Assembly (NCBI RefSeq): GCF_014650875.1
Contig: NZ_BMVU01000001.1
Span: 620,001-684,000 of the forward strand
Origin: Streptomyces minutiscleroticus
GTDB lineage: Bacteria > Actinomycetota > Actinomycetes > Streptomycetales > Streptomycetaceae
Direction: 5' to 3'
Length of the DNA: 64,000 nt
Made by a program: the position numbers and the translations under genes
Shown here: one piece after another, positions 17,466 through 27,063 of the stretch
Layout of the letters: each line of letters begins with the position of its first letter
Position numbering within the stretch: position 1 is the stretch's first letter
The notes under the pieces: model-generated
Told to the model about the DNA's origin: nothing
The model's database searches: none
Seen by the model: the letters and a program-made list of their open reading frames with translations, nothing else

Positions 17466-18101
17466 TCAGATCCCCAGCTGCTTGGTCTCCTGCAGCCTCG
17501 CGATCGCTTCCTTGTCGCCGTCCACCTCGACGTCGGCGGCGTTCTGCCGACCGTAGGCGAAGAGCAGCAGCTCGGAGGGCTCACCCGTCACGGTCACCAC
17601 AGGCGTACCCCGGTGGGCGACGACCGTACGGCCGTCCGGGCGCCGCAGCACCAGGCCGACCGGCGCCTTGCGGCCCACCAGCCTGGCCGTGCGCTCCAGG
17701 TTCGACCACAGGGTGTCCTGGAAGACGGGGTCCAGCTCGCGCCGCGAGAAGTCGGGGCGGGCCCGGCGCACGTCCTCCGTGTGGACGTAGAACTCCACCG
17801 TGTTGGCCGCCTCGTCGATCTGCTTGAGCGAGAAGGGCGAGACACGGGGCGGGCCGGTCCTGATGAGCCGGACCAGCTCCTCGTAGGGCTTCGCGGCGAA
17901 GTCCGCGCGCACCCGCTCCGCCCGCGCGGCCAGCGGCTTGATGACGGCGCCCGCCGCGGCGTCCGGGCGGCGCTCCCGCACGACCACGTGGGCGGCGAGA
18001 TCACGGGTCTTCCAGCCCTCGCACAGAGTGGGGGCGTCCGGTCCCTCGGCCTCCAACAGGTCGGCGAGGAGGAGTCGTTCGCGCTTGGCATGGGTCGACA
18101 T
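17466..18101 (-). CDS. TIGR03085 family metal-binding protein (DinB/MDMPI-like)
   Basis: The 211-residue protein starts [20 protein letters not shown] and has [22 protein letters not shown], where the His belongs to the expected metal site of the DinB/mycothiol maleylpyruvate isomerase-like fold. A further [19 protein letters not shown] segment supplies another His, and the C-terminal region is the TIGR03085 extension. TAGGCT lies 7 nt before the ATG, so the mRNA is probably leaderless. It is divergent from hisI (140 bp between starts). Family members are suspected thiol-dependent enzymes; no specific reaction is known to me. Confidence 0.85.
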   Translation of the reverse strand: MSTHAKRERLLLADLLEAEGPDAPTLCEGWKTRDLAAHVVVRERRPDAAAGAVIKPLAARAERVRADFAAKPYEELVRLIRTGPPRVSPFSLKQIDEAANTVEFYVHTEDVRRARPDFSRRELDPVFQDTLWSNLERTARLVGRKAPVGLVLRRPDGRTVVAHRGTPVVTVTGEPSELLLFAYGRQNAADVEVDGDKEAIARLQETKQLGI

Positions 18102-18241
18102 GTCCGCCAGCCTACGGCCGGGCGGGACGTCCGCCCACCCGTAGTCCGGCCGCCCTCGGACCGCTTTCCGCCCCGGGCGCCCCGCCTCTCGGTCCGTGGA
18201 CGCGGGCGGGGCCCGCCGCTCCGGCGCGGCACAATGGGCGG

Positions 18242-18640
18242 ATGACCAGCACGCCCCCGCCCAGCAGCCTCGACCCCGCCATCGCCGCGCGCCTCAAGCG
18301 CAGCCCCGACGGGCTCGTCCCCGCCATCGCCCAGCAGTACGACACCGGAGAGGTGCTGATGCTGGGCTGGATGGACGACGAGGCGCTGCACCGCACGCTG
18401 ACCACGGGCCGCTGCACCTACTGGTCGCGCAGCCGCCGCGAGTACTGGGTGAAGGGCGACACCTCCGGGCACGTCCAGCTCGTGAAGTCGGTGGCCCTGG
18501 ACTGCGACGCCGACACCGTGCTCGTCAAGGTCGACCAGGTGGGCGCCGCCTGCCACACGGGCGCCCGCACCTGCTTCGACGAGGACGTCCTGCCCGTACG
18601 GGAGGGGTCCCGCTCCGACGTCCCGACCGCCGGTCAGTAG
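18242..18640 (+). CDS. hisI: Phosphoribosyl-AMP cyclohydrolase
   Basis: The 132-residue enzyme opens the purine ring of phosphoribosyl-AMP in the third step of histidine synthesis. Its metal ligands are visible in [13 protein letters not shown] (Asp cluster) and [12 protein letters not shown] (two Cys), and the core [15 protein letters not shown] and [16 protein letters not shown] are conserved. The hexamer CACAAT a few bases upstream of the ATG suggests a leaderless mRNA. The gene stands apart from the main his operon and 11 bp before trpE, so a his-trp joint transcript is likely. Confidence 0.95.
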   Translation: MTSTPPPSSLDPAIAARLKRSPDGLVPAIAQQYDTGEVLMLGWMDDEALHRTLTTGRCTYWSRSRREYWVKGDTSGHVQLVKSVALDCDADTVLVKVDQVGAACHTGARTCFDEDVLPVREGSRSDVPTAGQ

Positions 18641-18651
18641 GGTCGGCGGCC

Positions 18652-20166
18652 ATGGATCTCGAGACGTTCCGCAAGCTGGCCGCCGACCGGCGCGTCATCC
18701 CCGTCAGCCGCAAGCTCCTCGCCGACGGGGACACGCCCGTCGCCCTCTACCGCAAGCTGGCCGCCGAGCGCCCCGGCACCTTCCTGCTGGAATCCGCCGA
18801 TGGGGGTGCCACCCACGCGTTCAGCAGTGGGGGAGGCCGCACCTGGTCCCGCTACTCCTTCGTGGGCGTGCGCAGCGCCGCCACCCTCACCGAGCGCGAC
18901 GGACAGGCCCACTGGCTGGGCACCCCGCCCGTCGGCGTCCCCGTGGAGGGCGACCCGCTCGCGGCCCTGCGCGCCACCGTCGAGGCGCTGCACACCCCGC
19001 GCGACCTCGCCGCCGGGCTGCCCCCGTTCACCGGCGGCATGGTCGGCTACCTCGGCTACGACATCGTGCGCCGCCTGGAGAAGATCGGTCCCGGCGAGCG
19101 GGACGACCTGAAGCTGCCCGAGCTGACCATGCTGCTGACCAGCGACCTCGCGGTCCTGGACCACTGGGACGGCTCGGTCCTGCTGATCGCCAACGCCATC
19201 AACCACAACGACCTCGACACCGGGGTCGACGAGGCGTACGCGGACGCCGTCGCCCGCCTCGACGCCATGGAGGCCGACCTCTCCCGGCCGGTCTCCCAGC
19301 CCCCGGCGGCCCTGCCGCCCTCGGAGCTGCCCGAGTACACCGCGCTGTGGGGCGGCGCGCAGTTCCAGGAGGCCGTGGAGGACGTCAAGGAGCGCATCAG
19401 GGCGGGCGAGGCCTTCCAGGTCGTGCCCTCCCAGCGCTTCGAGACGCCGTGCACCGCGAGCGCGCTCGACGTCTACCGGGTGCTGCGGGCCACGAACCCC
19501 TCCCCGTACATGTACCTCTTGCGCCTCGACGGCTTCGACGTCGTCGGCTCCTCCCCGGAGGCACTGGTCAAGGTCGAGGACGGGCACGCGATGCTGCACC
19601 CCATCGCCGGCACCCGGCCGCGCGGCGCCACCCCGCAGGAGGACCAGGCGCTCGCCGAGGAGCTGCTCGCCGACCCCAAGGAGCGCGCCGAGCACCTGAT
19701 GCTCGTCGACCTCGGCCGCAACGACCTGGGCCGGGTCTGCGAGCCCGGCTCCGTCGAGGTCGTGGACTTCATGTCCATCGAGCGGTACTCGCACGTCATG
19801 CACATCGTGTCGACGGTGACGGGCAAGGTGGCCGAAAACCGTACGGCCTTCGACGTGCTCACCGCCTGCTTCCCCGCGGGCACCCTGTCCGGCGCGCCCA
19901 AGCCGCGCGCGATGCAGATCATCGACGAGCTGGAGCCCAGCAGGCGCGGCCTGTACGGCGGCTGCGTCGGCTACCTCGACTTCGCGGGCGACTCCGACAC
20001 CGCCATCGCCATCCGCACCGCCCTGCTGCGCGACGGCACGGCGTACGTGCAGGCCGGGGCGGGCGTCGTCGCCGACTCCGACCCGGTCGCCGAGGACGCC
20101 GAGTGCCGCAACAAGGCGGCGGCCGTGCTCCGCGCGGTGCACACCGCCAACAGGCTGGGACGTTAG
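18652..20166 (+). CDS. trpE: Anthranilate synthase component I, with a 12-residue insertion
   Basis: The 504-residue enzyme makes anthranilate from chorismate with ammonia from a glutaminase partner that is not encoded here. Chorismate-binding motifs are intact (FQVVPSQRFE, VGSSPEALVKV, GTRPRGATP, LVDLGRNDLGRV, TLSGAPKPRAM). The feedback-inhibition motif LLES is at residues 45-48. Immediately after it, residues 51-62 form a Gly/Ser-rich stretch (GGATHAFSSGGG) that I do not expect from relatives, where roughly ESAENGR-WSRYSF is usual. TAGGGT 11 nt upstream allows a near-leaderless start at ATG 18652. Confidence 0.95.
   Translation: MDLETFRKLAADRRVIPVSRKLLADGDTPVALYRKLAAERPGTFLLESADGGATHAFSSGGGRTWSRYSFVGVRSAATLTERDGQAHWLGTPPVGVPVEGDPLAALRATVEALHTPRDLAAGLPPFTGGMVGYLGYDIVRRLEKIGPGERDDLKLPELTMLLTSDLAVLDHWDGSVLLIANAINHNDLDTGVDEAYADAVARLDAMEADLSRPVSQPPAALPPSELPEYTALWGGAQFQEAVEDVKERIRAGEAFQVVPSQRFETPCTASALDVYRVLRATNPSPYMYLLRLDGFDVVGSSPEALVKVEDGHAMLHPIAGTRPRGATPQEDQALAEELLADPKERAEHLMLVDLGRNDLGRVCEPGSVEVVDFMSIERYSHVMHIVSTVTGKVAENRTAFDVLTACFPAGTLSGAPKPRAMQIIDELEPSRRGLYGGCVGYLDFAGDSDTAIAIRTALLRDGTAYVQAGAGVVADSDPVAEDAECRNKAAAVLRAVHTANRLGR
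18801..18836 (+). repeat. 36-bp in-frame insertion in trpE bounded by TGGGGG
   Basis: The segment begins TGGGGGTGCCACCCA and ends AGTGGGGGAG, so the hexamer TGGGGG is present at both ends, and it adds exactly 12 codons. Short elements with such G-run ends are scattered in Streptomyces genomes in my recollection, but usually between genes. Removing it would restore a normal-looking TrpE sequence around LLESA and TWSRYSF. Confidence 0.55.
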
Positions 20167-20175
20167 GCGACTTCC

Positions 20176-20202
20176 GGCCGCGGGACGGCGCGTCCCGCGG
20201 CC
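20176..20202 (+). terminator. Terminator after trpE
   Basis: GGCCGCGGGACG (20176-20187) pairs perfectly with 20191-20202 across a GCG loop. It begins 9 nt after the trpE stop, so the genes downstream probably need their own promoter. Confidence 0.7.
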
Positions 20203-20256
20203 CGGACGCCGCCCGCGCGGACCGCGCCCGGCCGCCGAATGGGGCGCTTCTCACGT

Positions 20257-20285
20257 GAACCCCGGGTACGTGTCCGCCGGGGTTC
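20257..20285. promoter_or_regulatory. 9-bp inverted repeat before the Trp-associated membrane protein
   Basis: GAACCCCGG (20257-20265) and CCGGGGTTC (20277-20285) are perfectly inverted around 11 bp. The repeat ends 17 bp before the predicted GTG start and abuts a GATAGT -10-like hexamer. The location suits an operator. Confidence 0.4.
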
Positions 20286-20302
20286 GGGTGATAGTGGAGT
20301 AC

Positions 20303-20935
20303 GTGACTGCTGTACCTCACCCCCGTTCCCAGGCCGCCGTGGACGTACGGTCCGCCCGGCGCAGCCTCGGCCTCGCCCTGCTGTTCGGCGCCCTCGGCGC
20401 GGCCGTGGCGCTGCTCTCCTCGCGCCAGGGCTGGTCGCAGGGGACCGCCACGGTCGCCGGCGGCGCCTTCCCGCTGAGCGCCAAGGGCAGCGACGTCACC
20501 GGCGTCCCCGCGGCCCTCGCCATAGTGGGCCTCGCCGCCCTCGTCGCCGTCTTCGCGGTGCGCCGCTCCGGCCGCCTGCTGGTCGCCGCCCTCCTCGCGC
20601 TGTCCGGCGCCGGCACCGTGGCCGCGGCCCTGCTCGGCGCCGACGACAGCTCCGCCCTCGACGCGAAGGCCGCCGCGGCCTCCGGGGACACCGCGGCGAC
20701 GGTCGACACCATGAGCCACACCGGCTGGCCGTACGTCGCCGCCGCCGGCGGTCTGCTCCTGCTGCTCGCCGGCCTGCTCGCGCTGCGCTACGGGCGGCTG
20801 TGGCCGGTCATGTCCGGCCGGTACGAGCGCTCCGGCGCGCCCCGGCCGCGCCGCGCGAGGCCCGTCGTGGACCCCGACCGCCCCGAGGACCTGTGGAAGG
20901 CCCTGGACCGCGGCGAGGACCCCACCCGTCCGTAG
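20303..20935 (+). CDS. TIGR02234 family (tryptophan-cluster associated) membrane protein
   Basis: The 210-residue protein has four predicted membrane spans (LGLALLFGALGAAVALLSS; ALAIVGLAALVAVFAV; LLVAALLALSGAGTVAAALL; VAAAGGLLLLLAGLLALRY) and a charged C-terminus with PEDLWKALDRGEDPT. The family TIGR02234 is defined by its place next to trp genes in actinobacteria; its role, perhaps transport or membrane organisation, is not known. I choose GTG 20303 because GATAGT lies just upstream (leaderless); a start at 20255 would add an unconserved tail. Confidence 0.82.
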   Translation: MTAVPHPRSQAAVDVRSARRSLGLALLFGALGAAVALLSSRQGWSQGTATVAGGAFPLSAKGSDVTGVPAALAIVGLAALVAVFAVRRSGRLLVAALLALSGAGTVAAALLGADDSSALDAKAAAASGDTAATVDTMSHTGWPYVAAAGGLLLLLAGLLALRYGRLWPVMSGRYERSGAPRPRRARPVVDPDRPEDLWKALDRGEDPTRP

Positions 20936-21059
20936 CCCCGTGCACGGGTCCCGGGCGGCGCGCCCGGAGCGACCCCGGGTCACGCGCGGCGCGCGGGTGC
21001 GGGACAATGGTCACCGAGCGTCGGACTCGCACAACGCCACAGCAACGAGGAGCTACGTC

Positions 21060-21290
21060 ATGTCGGGCAGCAGCCACGGACACACCCCGGCCGCCTGGAC
21101 CGGTGTCATCATCGCCTTCATCGGTTTCTGCGCCGCGGGGGCCTTCATGGTGATGGCCAACCCGGTCGGCTTCTGGGCCAGCATGGCGGTCGTCCTTCTC
21201 GGCGGCGTCGTCGGCGCCATCATGCGCGCGATGGGCATGGGGCAGCCGAAGGAGACCCACCCGACCCACAAGGTCGCCGCGGACGCCTGA
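21060..21290 (+). CDS. HGxxPAAW-motif small membrane protein
   Basis: The 76-residue protein starts [18 protein letters not shown], showing the HGxxPAAW motif that names the family. Two membrane spans follow (about 13-34 and 41-61), and the C-terminus is hydrophilic ([10 protein letters not shown]). A gaggag ribosome site precedes the ATG. The function is unknown. It lies between the TIGR02234 and DUF2752 genes in the hisI-trp region, a typical actinobacterial arrangement. Confidence 0.85.
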   Translation: MSGSSHGHTPAAWTGVIIAFIGFCAAGAFMVMANPVGFWASMAVVLLGGVVGAIMRAMGMGQPKETHPTHKVAADA

Positions 21291-21310
21291 CCCCAGGCCC
21301 TCCGCAGCAC

Positions 21311-21350
21311 GGGAGACGGGACCCGGCCGTACGGCCCGGGCCCGCCTCCC
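21311..21350 (+). terminator. Hairpin after the HGxxPAAW gene
   Basis: Complementary G/C-rich arms on either side of a CCGTACGG centre form a long interrupted stem 20 nt after the stop. The downstream part of the gap (about 21415-21480) contains two copies of a 29-bp direct repeat with core GCTCCCCTCG at 21422 and 21451. Confidence 0.5.
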
Positions 21351-21497
21351 GCCGCACGTATGGAGCAAGGCCCCCGCGACGGCGGCACCACCCGCCCTCC
21401 CGCACGCGGGAGCCGGGGCCCGCTCCCCTCGTGCACGGCGGCCGGGACCCGCTCCCCTCGCGTGCGGCGGCCGGGACCACCCGGCAGAATGCGGCGG

Positions 21498-21953
21498 GTG
21501 AACGCCGACACGCCTCCGGTGACGCCGTCCCCCGCACCCCCGGCCGCCGCCACCGGCCCCGTCCCGCGCCGGCTCGCCGTGCCCGCCGCCGTCCTCGCGG
21601 CCGTCGCCGGGGCCTTCGCCTACGTCGGCGCCGTCGACCCGAACGAGCCCGGCCACTACCCCGTCTGCCCGCTCCTGCGCAGCACGGGCCTGTACTGCCC
21701 CGGCTGCGGCGGGCTGCGCAGCGCGCACGCGTTCGTGCACGGGGACCTGGTGACCGCGCTGCACGCCAACGCCGCCGCCGTCCTCGGCTTCCTCGCCTTC
21801 GCGGTCCTGTGGACCGTCTGGGTGGTCCGCGTGCTGGGGAAGCGGCCCGTCCGCCTCGATCCGGGACCGGTCGTGCCGGCCGTCTCCGGCCTGTTGCTGC
21901 TGGTCTTCACGGTTGTCCGGAACCTGCCCTTCGGCGGTTGGCTCCATCCTTGA
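21498..21953 (+). CDS. DUF2752 domain membrane protein
   Basis: The 151-residue protein has three to four membrane spans and the family motif [19 protein letters not shown] followed by [20 protein letters not shown] 21498 is used because CAGAAT lies 9 nt upstream (leaderless), and the long in-frame extension upstream is Pro/Arg-rich repeat sequence. The conserved Cys pair (CPGCG) could bind metal or form a redox site; no activity is known. It is followed by a 164-bp gap leading to trpC. Confidence 0.83.
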   Translation: MNADTPPVTPSPAPPAAATGPVPRRLAVPAAVLAAVAGAFAYVGAVDPNEPGHYPVCPLLRSTGLYCPGCGGLRSAHAFVHGDLVTALHANAAAVLGFLAFAVLWTVWVVRVLGKRPVRLDPGPVVPAVSGLLLLVFTVVRNLPFGGWLHP

Positions 21954-22117
21954 CGGATCGGCGAAGGCCCAGGTGGGGGCATCGGCGTCAACCGGATGCG
22001 AAGGCTGCGCCCCGCTGCGGATACCATCGCAATGACCGCCGTACCACCCTCGGGGGCGACCCGGACCGAGGTTTCCCACCGCTGCAGACGTCCACTGTCA
22101 GGAAGGGGGCCGCTCGC

Positions 22118-22927
22118 GTGAGTGTGCTCGACGAGATCATCGACGGAGTCCGTGCCGACCTCGCGGAGCGGCAGGCGCGCGTCAGCCTCGACGAGCTCAA
22201 GGAGCGCGCCGCGCAGGCTGCCCCCGCCAAGGACGGCGCCGCCGCGCTGCGCGGCGACGGCGTCAAGGTGATCTGCGAGGTCAAGCGCTCCAGCCCGTCC
22301 AAGGGCGCGCTCGCCGCGATCGCCGACCCGGCGGGACTCGCCGCCGACTACGAGGCGGGCGGCGCGGCCGTCATCTCCGTCCTCACGGAGCAGCGCCGCT
22401 TCGGCGGCTCGCTGGCCGACCTGGAGGCCGTGCGCGCCCGGGTCGACATCCCGGTGCTGCGCAAGGACTTCATCGTCACCTCGTACCAGCTGTGGGAGGC
22501 CCGCGCGTACGGCGCCGACCTCGCCCTGCTGATCGTCGCCGCCCTGGAGCAGCCCGCCCTGGAGTCCCTGATCGAGCGCGCCGAGTCCATCGGTCTGACG
22601 CCGCTGGTCGAGGTGCACGACGAGGAGGAGGTCGAGCGGGCGGTCGCCGCCGGCGCCCGGGTGGTCGGCGTCAACGCGCGCAACCTCAAGACCCTCAAGG
22701 TCGACCGCGACACCTTCGAGCGGGTCGCCCCCGAGATCCCGGACGGCCTCGTCAAGGTCGCCGAGTCCGGCGTCCGCGGCCCGCACGACCTGATCGCGTA
22801 CGCCAACGCGGGCGCCGACGCGGTCCTGGTCGGCGAGTCCCTCGTCACCGGCCGCGACCCCAGGACGGCCGTCGCCGACCTGGTGGCGGCGGGCGAGCAC
22901 CCCGCGCTGCGGCACGGACGGAGCTGA
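22118..22927 (+). CDS. trpC: Indole-3-glycerol-phosphate synthase
   Basis: The 269-residue TIM-barrel enzyme closes the indole ring. Family motifs are complete: [15 protein letters not shown] with the catalytic Lys, [47 protein letters not shown] and [11 protein letters not shown] 22118 has a good ggaaggggg ribosome site. A TACCAT hexamer about 90 bp upstream could be its promoter. I looked for a Trp-codon-rich leader peptide in the 164-bp gap and did not find a convincing one. Tryptophan synthase genes follow after trpM. Confidence 0.96.
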   Translation: MSVLDEIIDGVRADLAERQARVSLDELKERAAQAAPAKDGAAALRGDGVKVICEVKRSSPSKGALAAIADPAGLAADYEAGGAAVISVLTEQRRFGGSLADLEAVRARVDIPVLRKDFIVTSYQLWEARAYGADLALLIVAALEQPALESLIERAESIGLTPLVEVHDEEEVERAVAAGARVVGVNARNLKTLKVDRDTFERVAPEIPDGLVKVAESGVRGPHDLIAYANAGADAVLVGESLVTGRDPRTAVADLVAAGEHPALRHGRS

Positions 22928-23359
22928 GCCCCGGCCGTGCGTCCCGCCCCGTCCGACCTCCGCCGCTCCCGGTCCGGTGCCCTCGCCGGACCGGCCGCCG
23001 GGGTGCGCGCGGACGGCCGGCGCACGGAAGCGCAGGCCCCGGCTCCGGCAGCCGCGGCCGCTCCGGGCCCCCGCCGGACCGGCCCCGCGGCTCCGGGCCG
23101 CGGTACGGTCCCGGCCGGGCCGGCCGTCGTGCCCGCTGCCCGCGTCCGGCCCGGTGCCGCGACCGTGACGCGGCCGGGCCCCACCGGCCAGGCGCCGCAC
23201 GCCCCCGGCCGTCCGGGGCCCGCCGCCGCGTGTGCGGACGGCACCGGGTCCCGTACCGCCGCGAGCGGGGGAGGGGCCCCGGTTCCCGCCCTCTTCCCGG
23301 CCACCGTCCGGGCCGCCGTCCGGCCCCGTCCCGCCGTCGGCGCGGGCGTCTCCGGAGCC

Positions 23360-23572
23360 GTGCTGTCCCCGGCCGCCACCGGACGGGCCGCCGCCACGGC
23401 CGCCCGCGACCCCTACGCCCGCCTCGCCCGGGGATGCCGGCCGCGCGGCTGCCGCGCGCCCGCACGGCGCGTGCACGGCCGCCGCGTCCGCTACGTCATC
23501 GGCGACGAGCCGGGCCAGGTCAACGGCATGCGATGGCGCCGCCGCGTGCGCACGCGGCTCTTCCGCGGCTGA
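23360..23572 (+). CDS. trpM: TrpM, small basic modulator of tryptophan synthesis
   Basis: The predicted product is 70 residues. Its last two thirds (LARGCRPRGCRAPARRVHG, then RRVRYVIGDEPGQVNGMRWR) match my memory of TrpM (formerly TrpX), the small protein between trpC and trpB in S. coelicolor that was reported to influence Trp synthesis and differentiation. Two Cys and many Arg are visible. The start is uncertain: GTG 23360 is in frame but has only a weak ribosome site, and the frame stays open upstream to 22937 without convincing coding character. The flanking gaps 22928-23359 and 23573-23992 hold no other gene. Confidence 0.75.
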   Translation: MLSPAATGRAAATAARDPYARLARGCRPRGCRAPARRVHGRRVRYVIGDEPGQVNGMRWRRRVRTRLFRG

Positions 23573-23654
23573 TCCGGACCGTCCTCCCGCCCTGCCGGCG
23601 TCGGCAGACGCCTGACGGCGCCGGACGGCGGCCGACGCCCCGGCGGACCACCGC

Positions 23655-23790
23655 CCGGCACGGCAGTCGGCCGGTCCCGGACCGGTGGTCTCCGGCCTGG
23701 TGTCCGGCGCGGCAGTCGGCGGGTCCCGGCCCGGCCGTCTCCGCCCGGCCTGTGCCGGACCGCGGCAGCCGGCCGGTCGGACCGGTACCG
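23655..23790 (+). repeat. Imperfect tandem repeat between trpM and trpB
   Basis: Three degenerate copies of a roughly 50-bp unit are marked by CGGCAGTCGG at 23661 and 23710 and CGGCAGCCGG at 23763. Each is followed by a GGTCCCGG or GGTCGGACCGG block. They lie in the untranslated gap before trpB, where copy number could vary between strains. Confidence 0.5.
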
Positions 23791-23992
23791 CGGTCCGGCC
23801 CGTCCGGAGGCTCGCCGCCCGTCCGGAGGCCCCGCCCGCCGCCCGTTCCCGCGCCGCCCCCGGCGACGCCGGGGCGGACGGCCGGAGGGAGGCCGCCCGG
23901 AGCCGAGGCCCGGCCGTGTGCGTACGCGCGTCACCCGCGCGACCGTTTCCCGACGTCTTCGACCGGGGCCCGAGCCCCAGCGAGGTATCCGC

Positions 23993-25272
<1,280 letters not shown>

Positions 25273-25276
<4 letters not shown>

Positions 25277-26088
25277 GCGGCAACGTCCAGCTGTTGAGCG
25301 ACACCCTCGCCGCGGCGCGGGCCGAGGGCCGCGCCGCCCTGATCAGCTACCTCCCGGCCGGCTTCCCGACCGTGGACGGCGGCATCGCGGCGATCAGGGC
25401 CGTCTTCGACGGCGGCGCCGACGTCGTCGAGGTCGGGCTGCCGCACAGCGACCCGGTCCTGGACGGCCCCGTCATCCAGACCGCCGACGACATCGCCCTG
25501 CGCGGCGGCGTGCGGATCGCGGACGTCATGCGCACGGTCCGCGAGGCGTACGAGGCGACCGGCAAGCCCGTGCTCGTCATGACGTACTGGAACCCCGTCG
25601 ACCGCTACGGCGTCGAGCGGTTCACCGCGGAACTGGCCGAGGCGGGCGGCGCCGGCTGCATCCTGCCCGACCTGCCCGTGCAGGAGTCCGCGCTGTGGCG
25701 CGAGCACGCGGAGAAGCACGGCCTCGCGACCGTCTTCGTCGTCGCCCCCAGCAGCAAGGACGCCCGCCTCGCCGAGATCACCGCGGCCGGCAGCGGCTTC
25801 GTGTACGCGGCCTCGCTGATGGGCGTCACCGGCACCCGCGAATCGGTGGGCGAGCAGGCCCAGGACCTGGTGCGGCGTACCAAGGCCACCACCGACCTGC
25901 CGGTCTGCGTCGGCCTCGGCGTCTCCAACGCCACCCAGGCCGCCGAGGTCGCGGGCTTCGCCGACGGCGTCATCGTCGGCTCCGCCTTCGTCAAGCTGCT
26001 GCTGGACGCCCCGGACGAGGCGGCCGGTCTGGAGGCCGTCCGGGCCCTCGCCGGGGACCTCGCCAAGGGCGTGCGCGGCACCGCGTAG
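25273..26088 (+). CDS. trpA: Tryptophan synthase alpha chain
   Basis: The 271-residue TIM barrel cleaves indole-glycerol phosphate. The catalytic acids correspond to Glu53 in [11 protein letters not shown] and Asp64 in VLDGPVIQ, and the later loops [19 protein letters not shown] and CVGLGVSN are conserved. The GTG start overlaps the trpB stop (GTGA), giving coupled translation of the alpha2beta2 partners. A hairpin after the gene ends the trp cluster. Confidence 0.96.
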
Positions 26089-26151
26089 GCGCTGTCCGGC
26101 CCGTGCCCGCGCGGACCGGACACCGTGATCACTCGAACGGGTGGACCTGGG

Positions 26152-26180
26152 ACCGGGGAGGCGCGCTGCGCCTCCCCGGT
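26152..26180 (+). terminator. Terminator of the trp cluster
   Basis: ACCGGGGAGGCG (26152-26163) pairs perfectly with 26169-26180 across CGCTG, and is followed by TCGTTCT. It lies 64 nt after the trpA stop and 15 nt before the next gene start. Confidence 0.75.
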
Positions 26181-26194
26181 TCGTTCTGCCGGAT

Positions 26195-26968
26195 GTGAGC
26201 GAGAAGAACCGTGAGGGAAAGCGCACCGCCCGCGAGCGTCTGGCGGCCGAGCGCAAGAAGCAGAGGACCGCGGAGAAGCGCCGCCGGGGGCTGATCGTGG
26301 GCGGCGCCGTCGCCGGCGTGCTGGCCCTGGCCGCGGCCGGCGGCGTCCTGGCCGCGAGTGCGGGCAAGGACGACGGCGCCTCGGCGGGCCCGGTCGTCAT
26401 CCCCTCCGGCGCCCAGGGCAAGGACGCCCTCGCGATCCCCGTCGGCGAGGACGGCGCCAGGTCGACCCTCACGGTGTGGGAGGACTTCCGCTGCCCGGTC
26501 TGCAAGACCTTCGAGGACGCCTACCGCTCCACGCTCCACGAGCTGACCGACTCGGGGCAGCTGAAGATCGAGTACCACTTCGCCACGATCATCGACGGGA
26601 ACATGAGGGGCAGCGGCTCCCTGCGCGCGACCAACGCCGCCGCCTGCGCCCAGGACGCCGGGAAGTTCCCCGAGTACCACGACGTGCTGTACCAGAACCA
26701 GCCGCAGGAGGCGGACGACCGGTTCGCCGACAACGGCAGGCTGCTCGACCTGGCCGAGAAGGTCGACGGCCTGCGCACCGACGCGTTCGAGAAGTGCGTC
26801 GAGGACGGCACGCACGACAGCTGGGTCGCCAAGTCCGCCGCCGCCTTCCGCGAGAGCGGCCACCAGGGCACGCCGACCGTGCTGCTCAACGGCAAGCAGC
26901 TCTTCGAGGACGGGACGCTGACCCCGGACAAGTTCAAGCGGATGGTCGTGGAGGCGAACAAGGCGTAG
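26195..26968 (+). CDS. Membrane-anchored DsbA-like thioredoxin-fold protein
   Basis: The 257-residue protein has a Lys/Arg-rich cytoplasmic N-terminus, one membrane span at about 33-55 and an extracytoplasmic thioredoxin fold. The active site CPVC is at 100-103 (WEDFRCPVCKTFE), and the cis-Pro loop is GTPTVLLNG. DsbA-like proteins of this type oxidise or isomerise disulfides in exported proteins. GTG 26195 gives MSEKNREGKRTARERL; the upstream frame crosses the trpA terminator and is rejected. lgt follows after 95 bp. Confidence 0.88.
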   Translation: MSEKNREGKRTARERLAAERKKQRTAEKRRRGLIVGGAVAGVLALAAAGGVLAASAGKDDGASAGPVVIPSGAQGKDALAIPVGEDGARSTLTVWEDFRCPVCKTFEDAYRSTLHELTDSGQLKIEYHFATIIDGNMRGSGSLRATNAAACAQDAGKFPEYHDVLYQNQPQEADDRFADNGRLLDLAEKVDGLRTDAFEKCVEDGTHDSWVAKSAAAFRESGHQGTPTVLLNGKQLFEDGTLTPDKFKRMVVEANKA

Positions 26969-27063
26969 CTCCCGGAGGGACCCGCTCCGGCGGGCCTTGT
27001 TATGGAGCCGTAGCCGGGTGGGCGGCCGCGCCCGACGCCCGGCACGGTAGCGTCGACCCTGCC

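Noticed and set aside
21954..22117. Trp attenuator leader peptide before trpC
   Set aside because: No short frame with adjacent Trp codons and a terminator/antiterminator pair could be found.
22937..23359. N-terminal extension of the trpM frame (about 140 codons)
   Set aside because: The translated sequence is Pro/Ala/Arg/Gly-rich without conserved blocks, and TrpM is known as a small protein; only the conserved core was kept.
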